From: Armatimonadota bacterium
Lineage (GTDB): Bacteria; Armatimonadota; Zipacnadia; JAUWAU01
Direction of reading: 5' to 3'
Length of the DNA: 64,000 nucleotides
Assembly (NCBI GenBank): GCA_030601885.1
Contig: JAUWAU010000005.1
Span: 186,001 to 250,000, forward strand
Program-made: the position numbers and the translations under genes
The notes under the pieces: model-generated
What the model was told of the DNA's origin: nothing
Databases searched by the model: none
What the model saw: the letters and a program-made list of their open reading frames with translations, nothing else
Shown: positions 1 through 7,820 of the stretch, one piece after another
Position numbering within the stretch: position 1 is the stretch's first letter
How the letters are laid out: each line of letters begins with the position of its first letter

Positions 1-227
1 AGCTTGAGGGCGGCCTGGGAGGGGAACGGCGGCTGATACAGCGTGTACACGTTCGCCCCATTGTGCTGGGCAAGTACCTTCTGGTTGTTGAGCGAGGCGT
101 AGTAGCCCTTGATCATCGCGTCCAGGCGGGCGCCCAGCGGCCCGATGCCTTCTACGCTCACCATCTTGTTCTCATCGACCCCGGCGCGCACGCCGAGGAG
201 TGTGAACTCCTGTCGCTCAGCGCTCAT
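1..227 (-). CDS. Unknown protein, N-terminal part only
   Basis: The reading frame is open from an ATG at 227 to the left edge, so only about 75 residues are visible. The protein begins MSAERQEFTLLGVRAG and later contains the segment DAMIKGYYASLNNQ. It has no signal peptide and no hydrophobic segment in the visible part, so it is probably cytoplasmic. I do not recognise the family. A near-consensus promoter lies 73 bases upstream of the start, which supports this being a real gene. The gap between it and the next gene (228-439) holds that promoter and nothing else that I can see. Confidence 0.6.
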   Translation of the reverse strand, partial: MSAERQEFTLLGVRAGVDENKMVSVEGIGPLGARLDAMIKGYYASLNNQKVLAQHNGANVYTLYQPPFPSQAALK

Positions 228-299
228 CGCTTGCCTCGCACGCCTGCTCCGACTTGCCCCCGCCCGCATAATACGACATTGCGTGGATGCCGATGCGAG

Positions 300-328
300 A
301 GTATAGGTTGGGCCTTGGGAATTGTCAA
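300..328 (-). promoter_or_regulatory. Sigma-70-type promoter for the left-edge gene
   Basis: On the minus strand, TTGACA (328-323) is followed by a 17-base spacer and TATACT (305-300). Transcription would start near 293, giving a leader of about 66 bases. The -35 box is a perfect consensus and the -10 box matches 5 of 6. Confidence 0.7.
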
Positions 329-439
329 CCAACCTCCTGACCCCGCAACCGTCGCCGTCCGACAAGGGCGACGTGCCGAAGTCGGGCAGCCGGTGTGCGA
401 TGCGGTGGCGGGTGGCGGCTAACGCGTCTTCGGCCAGCA

Positions 440-1465
440 CTACGGTGCGATAACGTGGCAGCCATCCCCCGGCCCCACCACCCGCGTGCCGGCCGGCACC
501 TCTGCAGACTCTTCTACGAGTACGCGTGACAGATGCGAGCCGGCCCCGACAGACGCTGCCGCAAAAATGGCCGAGTCCGTAATACTGCACCCGTCGGCCA
601 CCCAGGCTCCCCTGGCTACGGATACGTTCGGCCCGATGGTGCCGGAGCCGACGACGGCCTCCGGCCCAATCCTCGCCGGCGCGACGATGTGGGCGTCGCT
701 GGCGACCTTTGCCGACGGATCGACCAGCATGCCGTCAGGAGGTGAAGCGGCGCTGAGCATCAACGGCTCCAGCTTCAGAATGTCCCGCGGCCGCGCCACA
801 TCGCACCAGTAGCCCTCCAGCTCGACCGCCCCCACCGGATGGCCCTGCCCTACCGTCGTTGCCGCCGCCTGGGTTAGCTCGTATTCTCCCCGTTCCGACA
901 GGGGAGTCTGGCGAATCATCTCGAATATCAGCGGCGTGAAGCCAAAGATCCCCGAGTTGTTGAAGTTGGTCGTCGAGGTGCCGCGCGGCGGCTTCTCCAT
1001 GATCTTCTGCACCCGGCTTGCGTCCACGTAGACCGCTGCTCCCTCGAACGGATCGTCCACGCGATTCAGTGTGATGACGGCTTCCCATTTGCCCGAGTTG
1101 AGCTCTCGCACCAGGCGGGGGTAGTTGGTGGGGGCCGTCATGATGTCGCCGAAGGAACAGAGAAACGGCTCGCCTCCAATGAGCTCCTCACACAGGAGCG
1201 TCGCCGCGCCGTTTCCGTTGGCCACCTCCTGCACCACATAGTGGATCATGACGCCGAGCTGGGCGCCATCACCGAGGTGCTCGATCACTTGCTCCCGGAA
1301 CGGGCCGACGACGATTATCCACTCGTCTACGCCCGCGGCAGCGCCGCCGCCTATGATGTGTTCGATCATGGGCCGGCCCAGGAGCGGCGTGAGCGGCTTC
1401 GCCCGCCAATCCGTCAAGGGCGCCATGCGCGTGCCCTTGCCGGCGGCGAGTATGATCCCCTTCAT
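440..1465 (-). CDS. Sugar-phosphate nucleotidyltransferase with hexapeptide-repeat tail
   Basis: A 341-residue protein that should activate a sugar phosphate with a nucleoside triphosphate to make an NDP-sugar for envelope polysaccharides. The N-terminus has the nucleotide-binding signature GIILAAGKGTRM followed by KPLTPLLGRPM, typical of glucose-1-phosphate thymidylyl- and mannose-1-phosphate guanylyltransferases. After about residue 250 come imperfect hexapeptide repeats (for example AHIVAPARIGPEAVVGSG), the left-handed beta-helix seen in GlmU- and GMPPB-type enzymes. The frame is open well upstream, but the ATG at 1465 places the start 2 residues before the motif. The specific base and sugar cannot be read from the sequence. 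The upstream gap to 1749 holds nothing that I recognise. Confidence 0.85.
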   Translation of the reverse strand: MKGIILAAGKGTRMAPLTDWRAKPLTPLLGRPMIEHIIGGGAAAGVDEWIIVVGPFREQVIEHLGDGAQLGVMIHYVVQEVANGNGAATLLCEELIGGEPFLCSFGDIMTAPTNYPRLVRELNSGKWEAVITLNRVDDPFEGAAVYVDASRVQKIMEKPPRGTSTTNFNNSGIFGFTPLIFEMIRQTPLSERGEYELTQAAATTVGQGHPVGAVELEGYWCDVARPRDILKLEPLMLSAASPPDGMLVDPSAKVASDAHIVAPARIGPEAVVGSGTIGPNVSVARGAWVADGCSITDSAIFAAASVGAGSHLSRVLVEESAEVPAGTRVVGPGDGCHVIAP

Positions 1466-1749
1466 TGCTGCGCCACGCTCACAACGCTTGACGTGACATT
1501 TCCCCACGCAAAGCTTACAGCCCTCCCGCGTGCTTCGGCGGCGCCGCCGTGCCGCTGACGAGTGCAGCGGCAGCCACGCTCGCCACGCACACAAACAGGG
1601 CTCGCATCTGTGGCACTCCCTCGGGCCGTGAGAGCGCGGGCTACATGTCCGCCATCAAGGGTGCAGTTCGGCCTTGTGGGAGGCATCTCCTCCGCGCCGC
1701 CTCGCGCCTGTCGGACGAAAGGCGAGTGCGGCAGAGGCTGCGCTGTACT

Positions 1750-2025
1750 TTAGGACTGCCGCTCGTCGGCCTCGGCGATGGCGCGGCGGAAGCGAGGCAT
1801 GTAGAGGAGATCGAAGAGGTCGAGTTTCTCGGGGAAAAAACGCGCACAGGCATCGCGGGCCTCTGCGATGATGCTGGCCTGCTGCTCCTCGCTCAGCCCA
1901 CCTCGGCGCAGTTGCGCCTCGACGCGATCCACAATGCTCTGCATCTTCCGCAGCCGCCGCGTCTCCGCGGCGACCGCGCGCTCCTCGGGCTCTTGCCGGT
2001 GGCCGGAGCCATCGTTACCGTCCAA
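1750..2025 (-). CDS. Small hypothetical protein, last gene of the ABC-2 operon
   Basis: A 91-residue, charged, apparently cytoplasmic protein. I chose the TTG at 2025 because GGGGAGAG lies 4-6 bases upstream of it and because an earlier start would run far into the preceding gene. It overlaps the end of the preceding gene on the opposite side of a 20-base gap-free junction, so the two are probably co-translated. The C-terminal half (FFPEKLDLFDLLYMPRFRRA) looks helical. I do not recognise a family, and no function should be assigned. Confidence 0.55.
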   Translation of the reverse strand: MDGNDGSGHRQEPEERAVAAETRRLRKMQSIVDRVEAQLRRGGLSEEQQASIIAEARDACARFFPEKLDLFDLLYMPRFRRAIAEADERQS

Positions 2026-2045
2026 CGTCCTCTCCCCTATCCAGC

Positions 2046-2498
2046 TCAGAGTGACGACTCCAGTTTCAGGTACCACTCGCCGTTTTCCTTCGCCCAGTAG
2101 AACATAGCCTCGATGTCGCGCAGCTCTTCGGTGTTGAGCTGCCGCACGGTGCTCGTGGTCAGACAGCGGCCGCGGTCGCCGGCGCGCGTGATCCACACGC
2201 GATCGAGGCGGAAGTCCATGATGTTGAGCAGCTCGGGCTTGATGAAGAACTTGCTCTCGATGAGCTGCGCCAGGTTCCGCTTGCTGCGATCTTCTTCGTT
2301 GTGATAGTTGGCCGCCTTGTCGAAGTCCTTGAACTGGATCGCCTCGAGGAACCCGGTCATCTTATTGTGGAGGGCCTTCTTGTCTCGGTTCAGGGCGAGC
2401 TCGTACGGCCCCAGGTCCACACCGTAGTGACCCGCGACGGCGAGCGCCACTGCCGCAAGGGCGACAACCAGGATCACAGCTATGCCGATTCGTTTCAC
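2046..2498 (-). CDS. Hypothetical protein with N-terminal membrane anchor
   Basis: A 150-residue protein that starts with one hydrophobic segment (residues 4-24, IGIAVILVVALAAVALAVAG) and continues as a soluble domain. It is therefore an anchored or exported protein. The C-terminal part (EAMFYWAKENGEWYLKLESS) resembles the closing strands of small NTF2-like or DUF4878-type domains that follow such anchors, but that is only a fold guess. It lies 34 bases downstream of the ABC-2 permease and is probably in the same transcript. Confidence 0.65.
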   Translation of the reverse strand: MKRIGIAVILVVALAAVALAVAGHYGVDLGPYELALNRDKKALHNKMTGFLEAIQFKDFDKAANYHNEEDRSKRNLAQLIESKFFIKPELLNIMDFRLDRVWITRAGDRGRCLTTSTVRQLNTEELRDIEAMFYWAKENGEWYLKLESSL

Positions 2499-2532
2499 CG
2501 TTGACCACCTCCAACATCGCCCACCGGGCGCG

Positions 2533-3324
2533 CTATTCCCTCAGCTTCAACAGCACCATGCACAGGCTCAGCAGGGCTGCCGTAATAAGACCGAGCACGG
2601 CAAGGTGCGACAGCGCCTGGGCCCAATCGACGGATTGGTGGCGCCGGGTCAGCTCCTCGAGCAGCTCATACGACCACTTGGTGATGGTGGATCGCTCAAT
2701 GACGTGAGCCAGGCCGCGGAGATAACGCTCTGACAGCACGAACTTGGAGAACAGTATCTGCGGAAACATCACCACCGGCACCAGGCCGACCGCCAGGTCG
2801 GGCGTGCCGGCCAGCGCCGAGATCGCCAGGCCCATGGCCGTTCCGGCCAGCGCGGCGGCCCAAAGCGCGATATAGATGAGCACCAGGCTCGCGGAGAGCG
2901 TCACGTACTGCGCCACGACGCCGACGAGCAAGGCGCACTGCACCGCCGCCAGGAGCGCCAGCACCTGGACCTTGGACACGACGTACGCGCCGATCTGCAG
3001 CCCGATGCGTCTCTCGCGCTCGTAGATGTCGCGCTCCTTGGCAATCTCCCGACACGCGTTCACGCAGCCGAGCCAGATGGCGCCAAGCGCGAGGCAGAAG
3101 TACAGCGACGGCGTCGCGGGCGCATTGTGCCACCGCAGGCAGATGAGGCCCGCCACCATGGGCGCCTGCGCCAGCAGAAGCAGCGTGTAGCCGAAGTCGC
3201 CCACGATCACGCTGAGGTAGCGGCTGCTGAGAATGGACACCTGGCGCATATCCACGAACAGCCGCCGGCTGCTCGCAGCCTCCGAGTGCGCCACCGGGAT
3301 GGGCTCCGGGATGTAACCGCGCAT
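2533..3324 (-). CDS. ABC-2 type transporter, permease subunit
   Basis: A 263-residue membrane protein with about six hydrophobic segments. It resembles the membrane half of ABCG-type exporters, with an amphipathic start and the typical topology of the ABC2_membrane family. The ATG at 3324 is one base past the stop of the ATPase gene, so the two are translationally linked. The frame is open further upstream, but only through repeat sequence inside the ATPase gene. The two proteins together should form a homomeric or paired exporter in the inner membrane. The substrate is unknown. Confidence 0.8.
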   Translation of the reverse strand: MRGYIPEPIPVAHSEAASSRRLFVDMRQVSILSSRYLSVIVGDFGYTLLLLAQAPMVAGLICLRWHNAPATPSLYFCLALGAIWLGCVNACREIAKERDIYERERRIGLQIGAYVVSKVQVLALLAAVQCALLVGVVAQYVTLSASLVLIYIALWAAALAGTAMGLAISALAGTPDLAVGLVPVVMFPQILFSKFVLSERYLRGLAHVIERSTITKWSYELLEELTRRHQSVDWAQALSHLAVLGLITAALLSLCMVLLKLRE

Positions 3325-3325
3325 C

Positions 3326-4246
3326 TTATGACACCCCCACAGCCTGTGGCTCTGGCTCAGTGTGGCGCAGGCTGCCAGTGTGGCGCAGGCTGCCAGTGTG
3401 GCGCAGGCTGCCAGCCTGCGGACCTGCTTTGCCGTAGCGCTGGCTCGCTCGCTTGGATCCGCAGCCTGGCAGGCTGCGCCACACGCGCGGTGCAACATCG
3501 CGCAGCCGGTCGTAAATCGCCGCCGGATGGCTCACATTGAAGAACCTCAGTGCGGCCGGCAGCGGGCCATCGAAGGCGACGACGCCGTCGCAGAGCACGA
3601 CCACCGAATCGAGCACGTCCAGCGTTCCCATGACGTGGGTGGAGAGGATCACCGTGCGACCGTCGTCGGCCAGTCGGCGCAGCAGGCGCATCGTCTTGCG
3701 CTCAAGCGCCGGGTCAAGGCCCGAAGTGGGCTCGTCAAGCAGCAGCAGTCGTGGCTGCCCGACCAGCTCCACGCCAATGTTCACCCGCTTTCGCTCCCCG
3801 CCGCTGAGCGTTCGTATCTTAGCCCGTGAGCGCGGTGTGAGCTCCAGGAGCCGCAGGACTGCATCTACGTGCGCCCGGAGCTGCCGCTCGCCCCAATGGG
3901 CTGGCAGCCGGAGCTGCGCCGCGTACATCAGGGCCCTTACGACGCTGAGATGCCGGTGCACGATATCGTCCTGCGGCACGTATCCTATGGCGGAACCGCC
4001 CTCCCGGATGATATGGGGCAGGTCGGTGCCATCCACCCGGACGCGGCCTTTGCTCGGCGCGATGGCGCCGCTCAGCACGTTCAGGAGGGTGGACTTGCCG
4101 GAGCCGCTGGGCCCCAGGATCCCGACAAGCTCGCCCGGCTGCGCCCAAAGGCTCACGCCTCTCAGAATCGGCCTGAGCCCGGCCCGTACGGTGATACGCT
4201 CAGCGCGCACATCGGCGCCTCGGATGCAGCCGCTCGTTGCCCGCAT
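3326..4246 (-). CDS. ABC-2 type transporter, ATP-binding subunit (ABCG-like)
   Basis: A 306-residue ATPase that energises the permease encoded immediately downstream. It has Walker A (GPSGSGKST), the Q-loop (YVPQDD), signature (LSGGERKR), Walker B (LLLLDEPTSGLD) and the switch histidine (STHV). The YVPQDD and LSGGERKRVNIGVEL forms are typical of the ABCG/White subfamily. The last 45 or so residues do not belong to the domain. They are encoded by a short repeat element (3361-3484) and read as three copies of GSLRHT. The core ATPase appears intact, so the tail is probably tolerated. Confidence 0.9.
   Translation of the reverse strand: MRATSGCIRGADVRAERITVRAGLRPILRGVSLWAQPGELVGILGPSGSGKSTLLNVLSGAIAPSKGRVRVDGTDLPHIIREGGSAIGYVPQDDIVHRHLSVVRALMYAAQLRLPAHWGERQLRAHVDAVLRLLELTPRSRAKIRTLSGGERKRVNIGVELVGQPRLLLLDEPTSGLDPALERKTMRLLRRLADDGRTVILSTHVMGTLDVLDSVVVLCDGVVAFDGPLPAALRFFNVSHPAAIYDRLRDVAPRVWRSLPGCGSKRASQRYGKAGPQAGSLRHTGSLRHTGSLRHTEPEPQAVGVS
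3361..3484. repeat. REP-like palindromic repeat inside the ATPase 3' end
   Basis: Three direct copies of the 18-base unit TGTGGCGCAGGCTGCCAG occupy 3361-3414. About 45 bases further on, an inverted arm (3460-3484, GCAGCCTGGCAGGCTGCGCC) closes the element. Each unit is itself nearly palindromic. The element is in frame with the ATPase gene on the minus strand and supplies its C-terminal codons. Confidence 0.75.
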
Positions 4247-4463
4247 GGGTAGCCACTCTCCCCGCAGTAATGAGTCTCCGGAAGGCTCTCTGCAATGTTC
4301 TTGCCGAGCATTGTGCCCATGATCGGCCTATCAGGCGGCACATCACACCACGTGAACCGGAGAGATACCCAAGGAGGCATGCCGGAGGCGGGCAGTGTTA
4401 AGCTGTGGAGGTGGCATTCGCCGGGCGGCGAAGGTCGCTCTCTACTGGGGCGGATGGTGGCTA

Positions 4464-5240
4464 ATGCTCGAGCGCACCTTCATTCACATTCCCGGCATCG
4501 GGCCCACGACCGAGCGGCGGCTGTGGGAGTGCGGTGTACACGGGTGGGCCGATTTCATCGCGGCAGCGGAGCAGGCGCGAGAGCGGCGCTTGCCGATGTC
4601 GCCGGCTCGCGTCGAGCTCGTCGCCCGGCGGCTCGCTGAGTGCGAGCGCTGTCTGCAGAATTGGGACCATGCGCACTTCGCCAGGGCGCTACCGCGCTCA
4701 GAGCACTGGCGGGCATACAAGGTCTTCAAGGCGAAGACGGCATACGTGGACATTGAGACGACCGGACTTGGATGGCCCGCGTACATCACCGTCATCGGGG
4801 TGTACGACGGCCTTCGCACCAGGACGTACATCGCCGGCGAGAATCTGGACGAGTTCCCGGAGGACATCGCCCGGTACTCGCTCCTGGTGACCTACAACGG
4901 GGCCACCTTCGACCTGCCATTCATTCAGCGGGCGTTCCCGGACCTGAGGCTGGACCAGCTCCACGTTGACCTGCGCTACGCGCTGGCGCGACTGGGGCTG
5001 CGGGGTGGGCTCAAAGCAGTGGAGACGAAGGTCGGCCTGGCGCGCGATGAGCGGATCGCCGGGCTCGACGGGTTTGACGCGGTGCGTTTGTGGAACGAGC
5101 ACTTGGCCGGGTCGGAGGAGTCACTGGAAACGCTAATCCTGTACAACACGGCAGACATCGAGAATCTCGAGACGCTCATGGAGCACGCGTACAACGGACT
5201 TATGTCCCGGTGTTTGACGACGGGCCGCGCAGTGCGCTGA
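4464..5240 (+). CDS. mrfB: YprB/MrfB-like RNase H-fold 3'-5' exonuclease
   Basis: A 258-residue protein with a small helical N-terminal region (GIGPTTERRLWECGV, HhH-like) and a DnaQ-type exonuclease domain. Exo I is YVDIETTGL, Exo II is TYNGATFDLPFI and Exo III is the YNTADIENL stretch near the end. This arrangement is the YprB family; in Bacillus subtilis the YprB protein (MrfB) acts with the helicase MrfA in repair of mitomycin damage. Here a MrfA-like helicase is encoded 20 kb away (25188-27695). The ATG at 4464 is preceded by GGATGGTGG. The gap 4247-4463 between the two divergent genes shows no clear promoter. Confidence 0.8.
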   Translation: MLERTFIHIPGIGPTTERRLWECGVHGWADFIAAAEQARERRLPMSPARVELVARRLAECERCLQNWDHAHFARALPRSEHWRAYKVFKAKTAYVDIETTGLGWPAYITVIGVYDGLRTRTYIAGENLDEFPEDIARYSLLVTYNGATFDLPFIQRAFPDLRLDQLHVDLRYALARLGLRGGLKAVETKVGLARDERIAGLDGFDAVRLWNEHLAGSEESLETLILYNTADIENLETLMEHAYNGLMSRCLTTGRAVR

Positions 5241-5280
5241 GGCGCGCCTCCGGCACGGAGCAGAAAGGTCGGCTTACGCG

Positions 5281-6450
5281 GTGGGATTCTGGAAGGGCCG
5301 CGGCGGGCTGTACGTTGCGGCCTTCTTGCTGGACATGACCATGGCGGCCGCCGGCTTTGCGGTGCCGCTGTACGCCATCGAGTTGGGCGCCAGCGGCTTG
5401 GCGCTCGGTGTCATCGGCGCATCGGCGTTCGCCTACACCCTCGTCTGTCTCTTCAGCGGACGGCTCTCGGATCGTCTGGGCCGGCGAACAGTGGCTGCGC
5501 TTGGCTGCGTGCTGGTGAGTGCGGCCTACCTTGCGATACCCCACACCCGTACGTTACCGACGCTGTTTGTCTTCGCCGTGGCAGTGTCTTTCTCCATAGC
5601 CCTCATCTGGCCGCCGGTGCAGGCGTGGCTGTCCGAGCAGCCCGATCGGCGTTCCTTAAGCAGCAGCATTGGGATATTCAACGTCTCCTGGAGCATCGGA
5701 ATAGCTGCCGGCCCCATCGTCGGCGCCAGGCTTGTGAAGCTGGACCCGCAGCTCTCGCTTCCCTTTCACGTCGCGGCAGGCTTTGCGCTATTGTCAATAC
5801 TCATCATGTACGCCATCAAAACCGATGGCCGCCCGGTCGAGGACCTGCAGCCGGCCGAGACGCCGCCCGCAGGCGCCGCCACGTTCCTGTACATCGCCTG
5901 GGTAACCAACTTCGCGAGCTGGTTCGCCAGTAGCTGCGTGCGGGCGCTCCTGCCGAAACTCACGCGCGAGATGCACGTTGACGACGTCACCCTGGGATGG
6001 CTCATCGGGTCGCTCATGGCCGCCCAGACACTGATGTTCCTTATACTGCAGTTCAGCCAGAAGTGGCGCTACCGGCTCGCCCCGCTGGTTCTGTTCCCGT
6101 GTGGCAGCGCCGCTGGTATGCTGTTGGTGTTCTTCGCCGCTGACTGGCGACTCTGGTTTCTCGGCTTGACGCTCATCGGCTTGGGCTGCGGCATGACGTA
6201 CTACGCCAGCCTCTTCTACACGCTCTTTGGCAGAGCAACAGGGCAGGGGAAAGCCACGGGGTTCCACGAGGCCATTCTTGGCAGCGGGCTGGTGTTCGGG
6301 CCACTGCTGGGCGGTATCTCCGTGAGACTCAGCGGCGGCAACTTGAAGGCGCCCTACCTGTTGGCCGCCTGCGTGATAATGATCACGGTGACTGTGGCGA
6401 TAGGCATCTACATCAGAGCCGCAAGACGGCACGTCGCCGGGCGCCCATAG
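5281..6450 (+). CDS. Major facilitator superfamily transporter
   Basis: A 389-residue integral membrane protein with about twelve hydrophobic segments. The loop between segments 2 and 3 carries the MFS signature (SGRLSDRLGRRT). It starts with GTG at 5281, preceded by AAAGG, 40 bases after the exonuclease gene, so the two may share a transcript. The sequence is a typical drug or metabolite efflux type. The substrate cannot be predicted. Confidence 0.85.
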   Translation: MGFWKGRGGLYVAAFLLDMTMAAAGFAVPLYAIELGASGLALGVIGASAFAYTLVCLFSGRLSDRLGRRTVAALGCVLVSAAYLAIPHTRTLPTLFVFAVAVSFSIALIWPPVQAWLSEQPDRRSLSSSIGIFNVSWSIGIAAGPIVGARLVKLDPQLSLPFHVAAGFALLSILIMYAIKTDGRPVEDLQPAETPPAGAATFLYIAWVTNFASWFASSCVRALLPKLTREMHVDDVTLGWLIGSLMAAQTLMFLILQFSQKWRYRLAPLVLFPCGSAAGMLLVFFAADWRLWFLGLTLIGLGCGMTYYASLFYTLFGRATGQGKATGFHEAILGSGLVFGPLLGGISVRLSGGNLKAPYLLAACVIMITVTVAIGIYIRAARRHVAGRP

Positions 6451-6696
6451 CCAGGAGCCGGACGCCCCCGGCGCCCGGGACGCAGGAGGATGTGGGCAGC
6501 GTGCCGTCCAAATATCTTTGCGCCCAACACGACGGCCAGGGCGCACCGCGACATCAGCGCGCGAGGATCGCCTCAGGCACTATGGTGGGCTCCCGGAGCA
6601 TGTGATCGTCGTCATGGTATGCAACTTACCGCTTCGGGGTATGTTGGTAGGTGTATGATGTTTCGCCCGCGTTGGGCAGAGGAGGGTGCTATCACC

Positions 6697-7554
6697 GTGT
6701 CTCCCAGGAACGATCGACGCATCGATGACAGCTACGCAGAGCCATCGCTCCCGAGACGGGCTGCGCCGACAGGGGCTGGGCCACGCCACGTTCCTCGGCT
6801 CCGCTCCTTGTCTCGGTACCTCACGATCCCCGCGGCGCTCTTCGCGACGATCTTGGCGTCGGCGCCCTGCGCCGGGGCGGTGACGGTGCAGCAGGTGGAG
6901 CAGGGCATTCGGGCCTACATGAATCGCAAATTCAAGTGCACCGACCTGAAGGTCCAGGCTGTGCCCTACGACGATCAGTCGCTGCTGCAGCAGGGCCGGC
7001 TCCGGACGATCGTGGTCACCGTAAAGAAGGCTGACAAAGAAGGCATCATCATGAACGACCTGTATCTCAAGGCAACCGATGTCACTGTCAGTCTCGATGC
7101 GCTGTTCAAGCTGGGGAAGCTGCGCACCCGGTCGCGAAAATCTACGGTCATTCGAGCGATGATCAAGGAGGGCGAGCTGAACAAGGCGTTCGCCCGGGCG
7201 AAGATACCGATTCAGCAATTCACGTTGAAATTCGAGAACGGGAGAGTCATCGCAACTGGGGTCTACAAGTTCATCTTCGGCAACAGGCTGAAGATGATCG
7301 CCCGACTCGTGCCGAAGAGGGATGGCGTCCACTTCGTGGCGGAGCAGGCGTGGATCAACGGCCTTCCGCTGCCGGTGGGACAAGTGCGCGCCCTGCTGGC
7401 AAAGATGAACCCGCTCATCAACTTCGCCGATATCCCCTTCTCCCCGATGGTGACGAAGATAGTGATCCAAAAAGACACGCTCACTATCAGCGGAGAGAGT
7501 AGTACTACAACCGTGCTTGTCATTCTGAGGTCGCCGACGCGCCAAAGCCGCTAG
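6697..7554 (+). CDS. DUF2993 (LmeA-like) secreted lipid-binding protein
   Basis: A 285-residue exported protein. After a basic n-region there is a hydrophobic signal segment (LTIPAALFATILASAPCAGA), then a DUF2993-type domain with the repeating beta pattern (LYLKATDVTVSLDALFKLGK and FTLKFENGRVIATG). Proteins of this family have the TULIP-like fold and sit outside the inner membrane. I chose the GTG at 6697 because GGAGGG precedes it; ATG codons at 6655 and 6658 are alternatives. The last 17 residues (from the codon at about 7504) are encoded by a MITE-like element, so the original C-terminus was probably different. Confidence 0.7.
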   Translation: MSPRNDRRIDDSYAEPSLPRRAAPTGAGPRHVPRLRSLSRYLTIPAALFATILASAPCAGAVTVQQVEQGIRAYMNRKFKCTDLKVQAVPYDDQSLLQQGRLRTIVVTVKKADKEGIIMNDLYLKATDVTVSLDALFKLGKLRTRSRKSTVIRAMIKEGELNKAFARAKIPIQQFTLKFENGRVIATGVYKFIFGNRLKMIARLVPKRDGVHFVAEQAWINGLPLPVGQVRALLAKMNPLINFADIPFSPMVTKIVIQKDTLTISGESSTTTVLVILRSPTRQSR

Positions 7555-7718
7555 CGACTCCGCCGAAGCTTCGTCGCTCTCGCGAAGGCGGATGGCGACG
7601 GCGCGAGCAAAGCGACGAAGAATCTCGGCGTGCCACATCCCTTCTTGCGTCAAAATCGAGATTCTTCGCTCCGTTGCACTCCGCTCAGAATGACATGACT
7701 TCCCAAGCACGGTTGTAG
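7505..7718. mobile_element. MITE-like element with perfect 15-bp terminal inverted repeats
   Basis: CTACAACCGTGCTTG (7505-7519) recurs as its exact inverse at 7704-7718. Just inside lie TCATTCTGAG (7520-7529) and its inverse CTCAGAATGA, and further in there are paired GAAGAATCTCG / CGAGATTCTTC arms. The nested symmetry would fold into one long hairpin. It has no open frame of its own and so is a non-autonomous element. It lies between convergent genes and encodes the 3' end of the DUF2993 gene. Confidence 0.8.
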
Positions 7719-7820
7719 CAGTAGGCGTGGGCGGGGATTCCTGACGACGTGGCGCATATACCGGGCCCAGTATACGCAGCGGCAGCCGGATGGCTGCCGC
7801 TGCTGCCCTGTGGAGCATCG

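Noticed and set aside
3361-3484. CRISPR-like direct repeats
   Set aside because: The 18-base units are contiguous without spacers and are palindromic; there is no cas gene.
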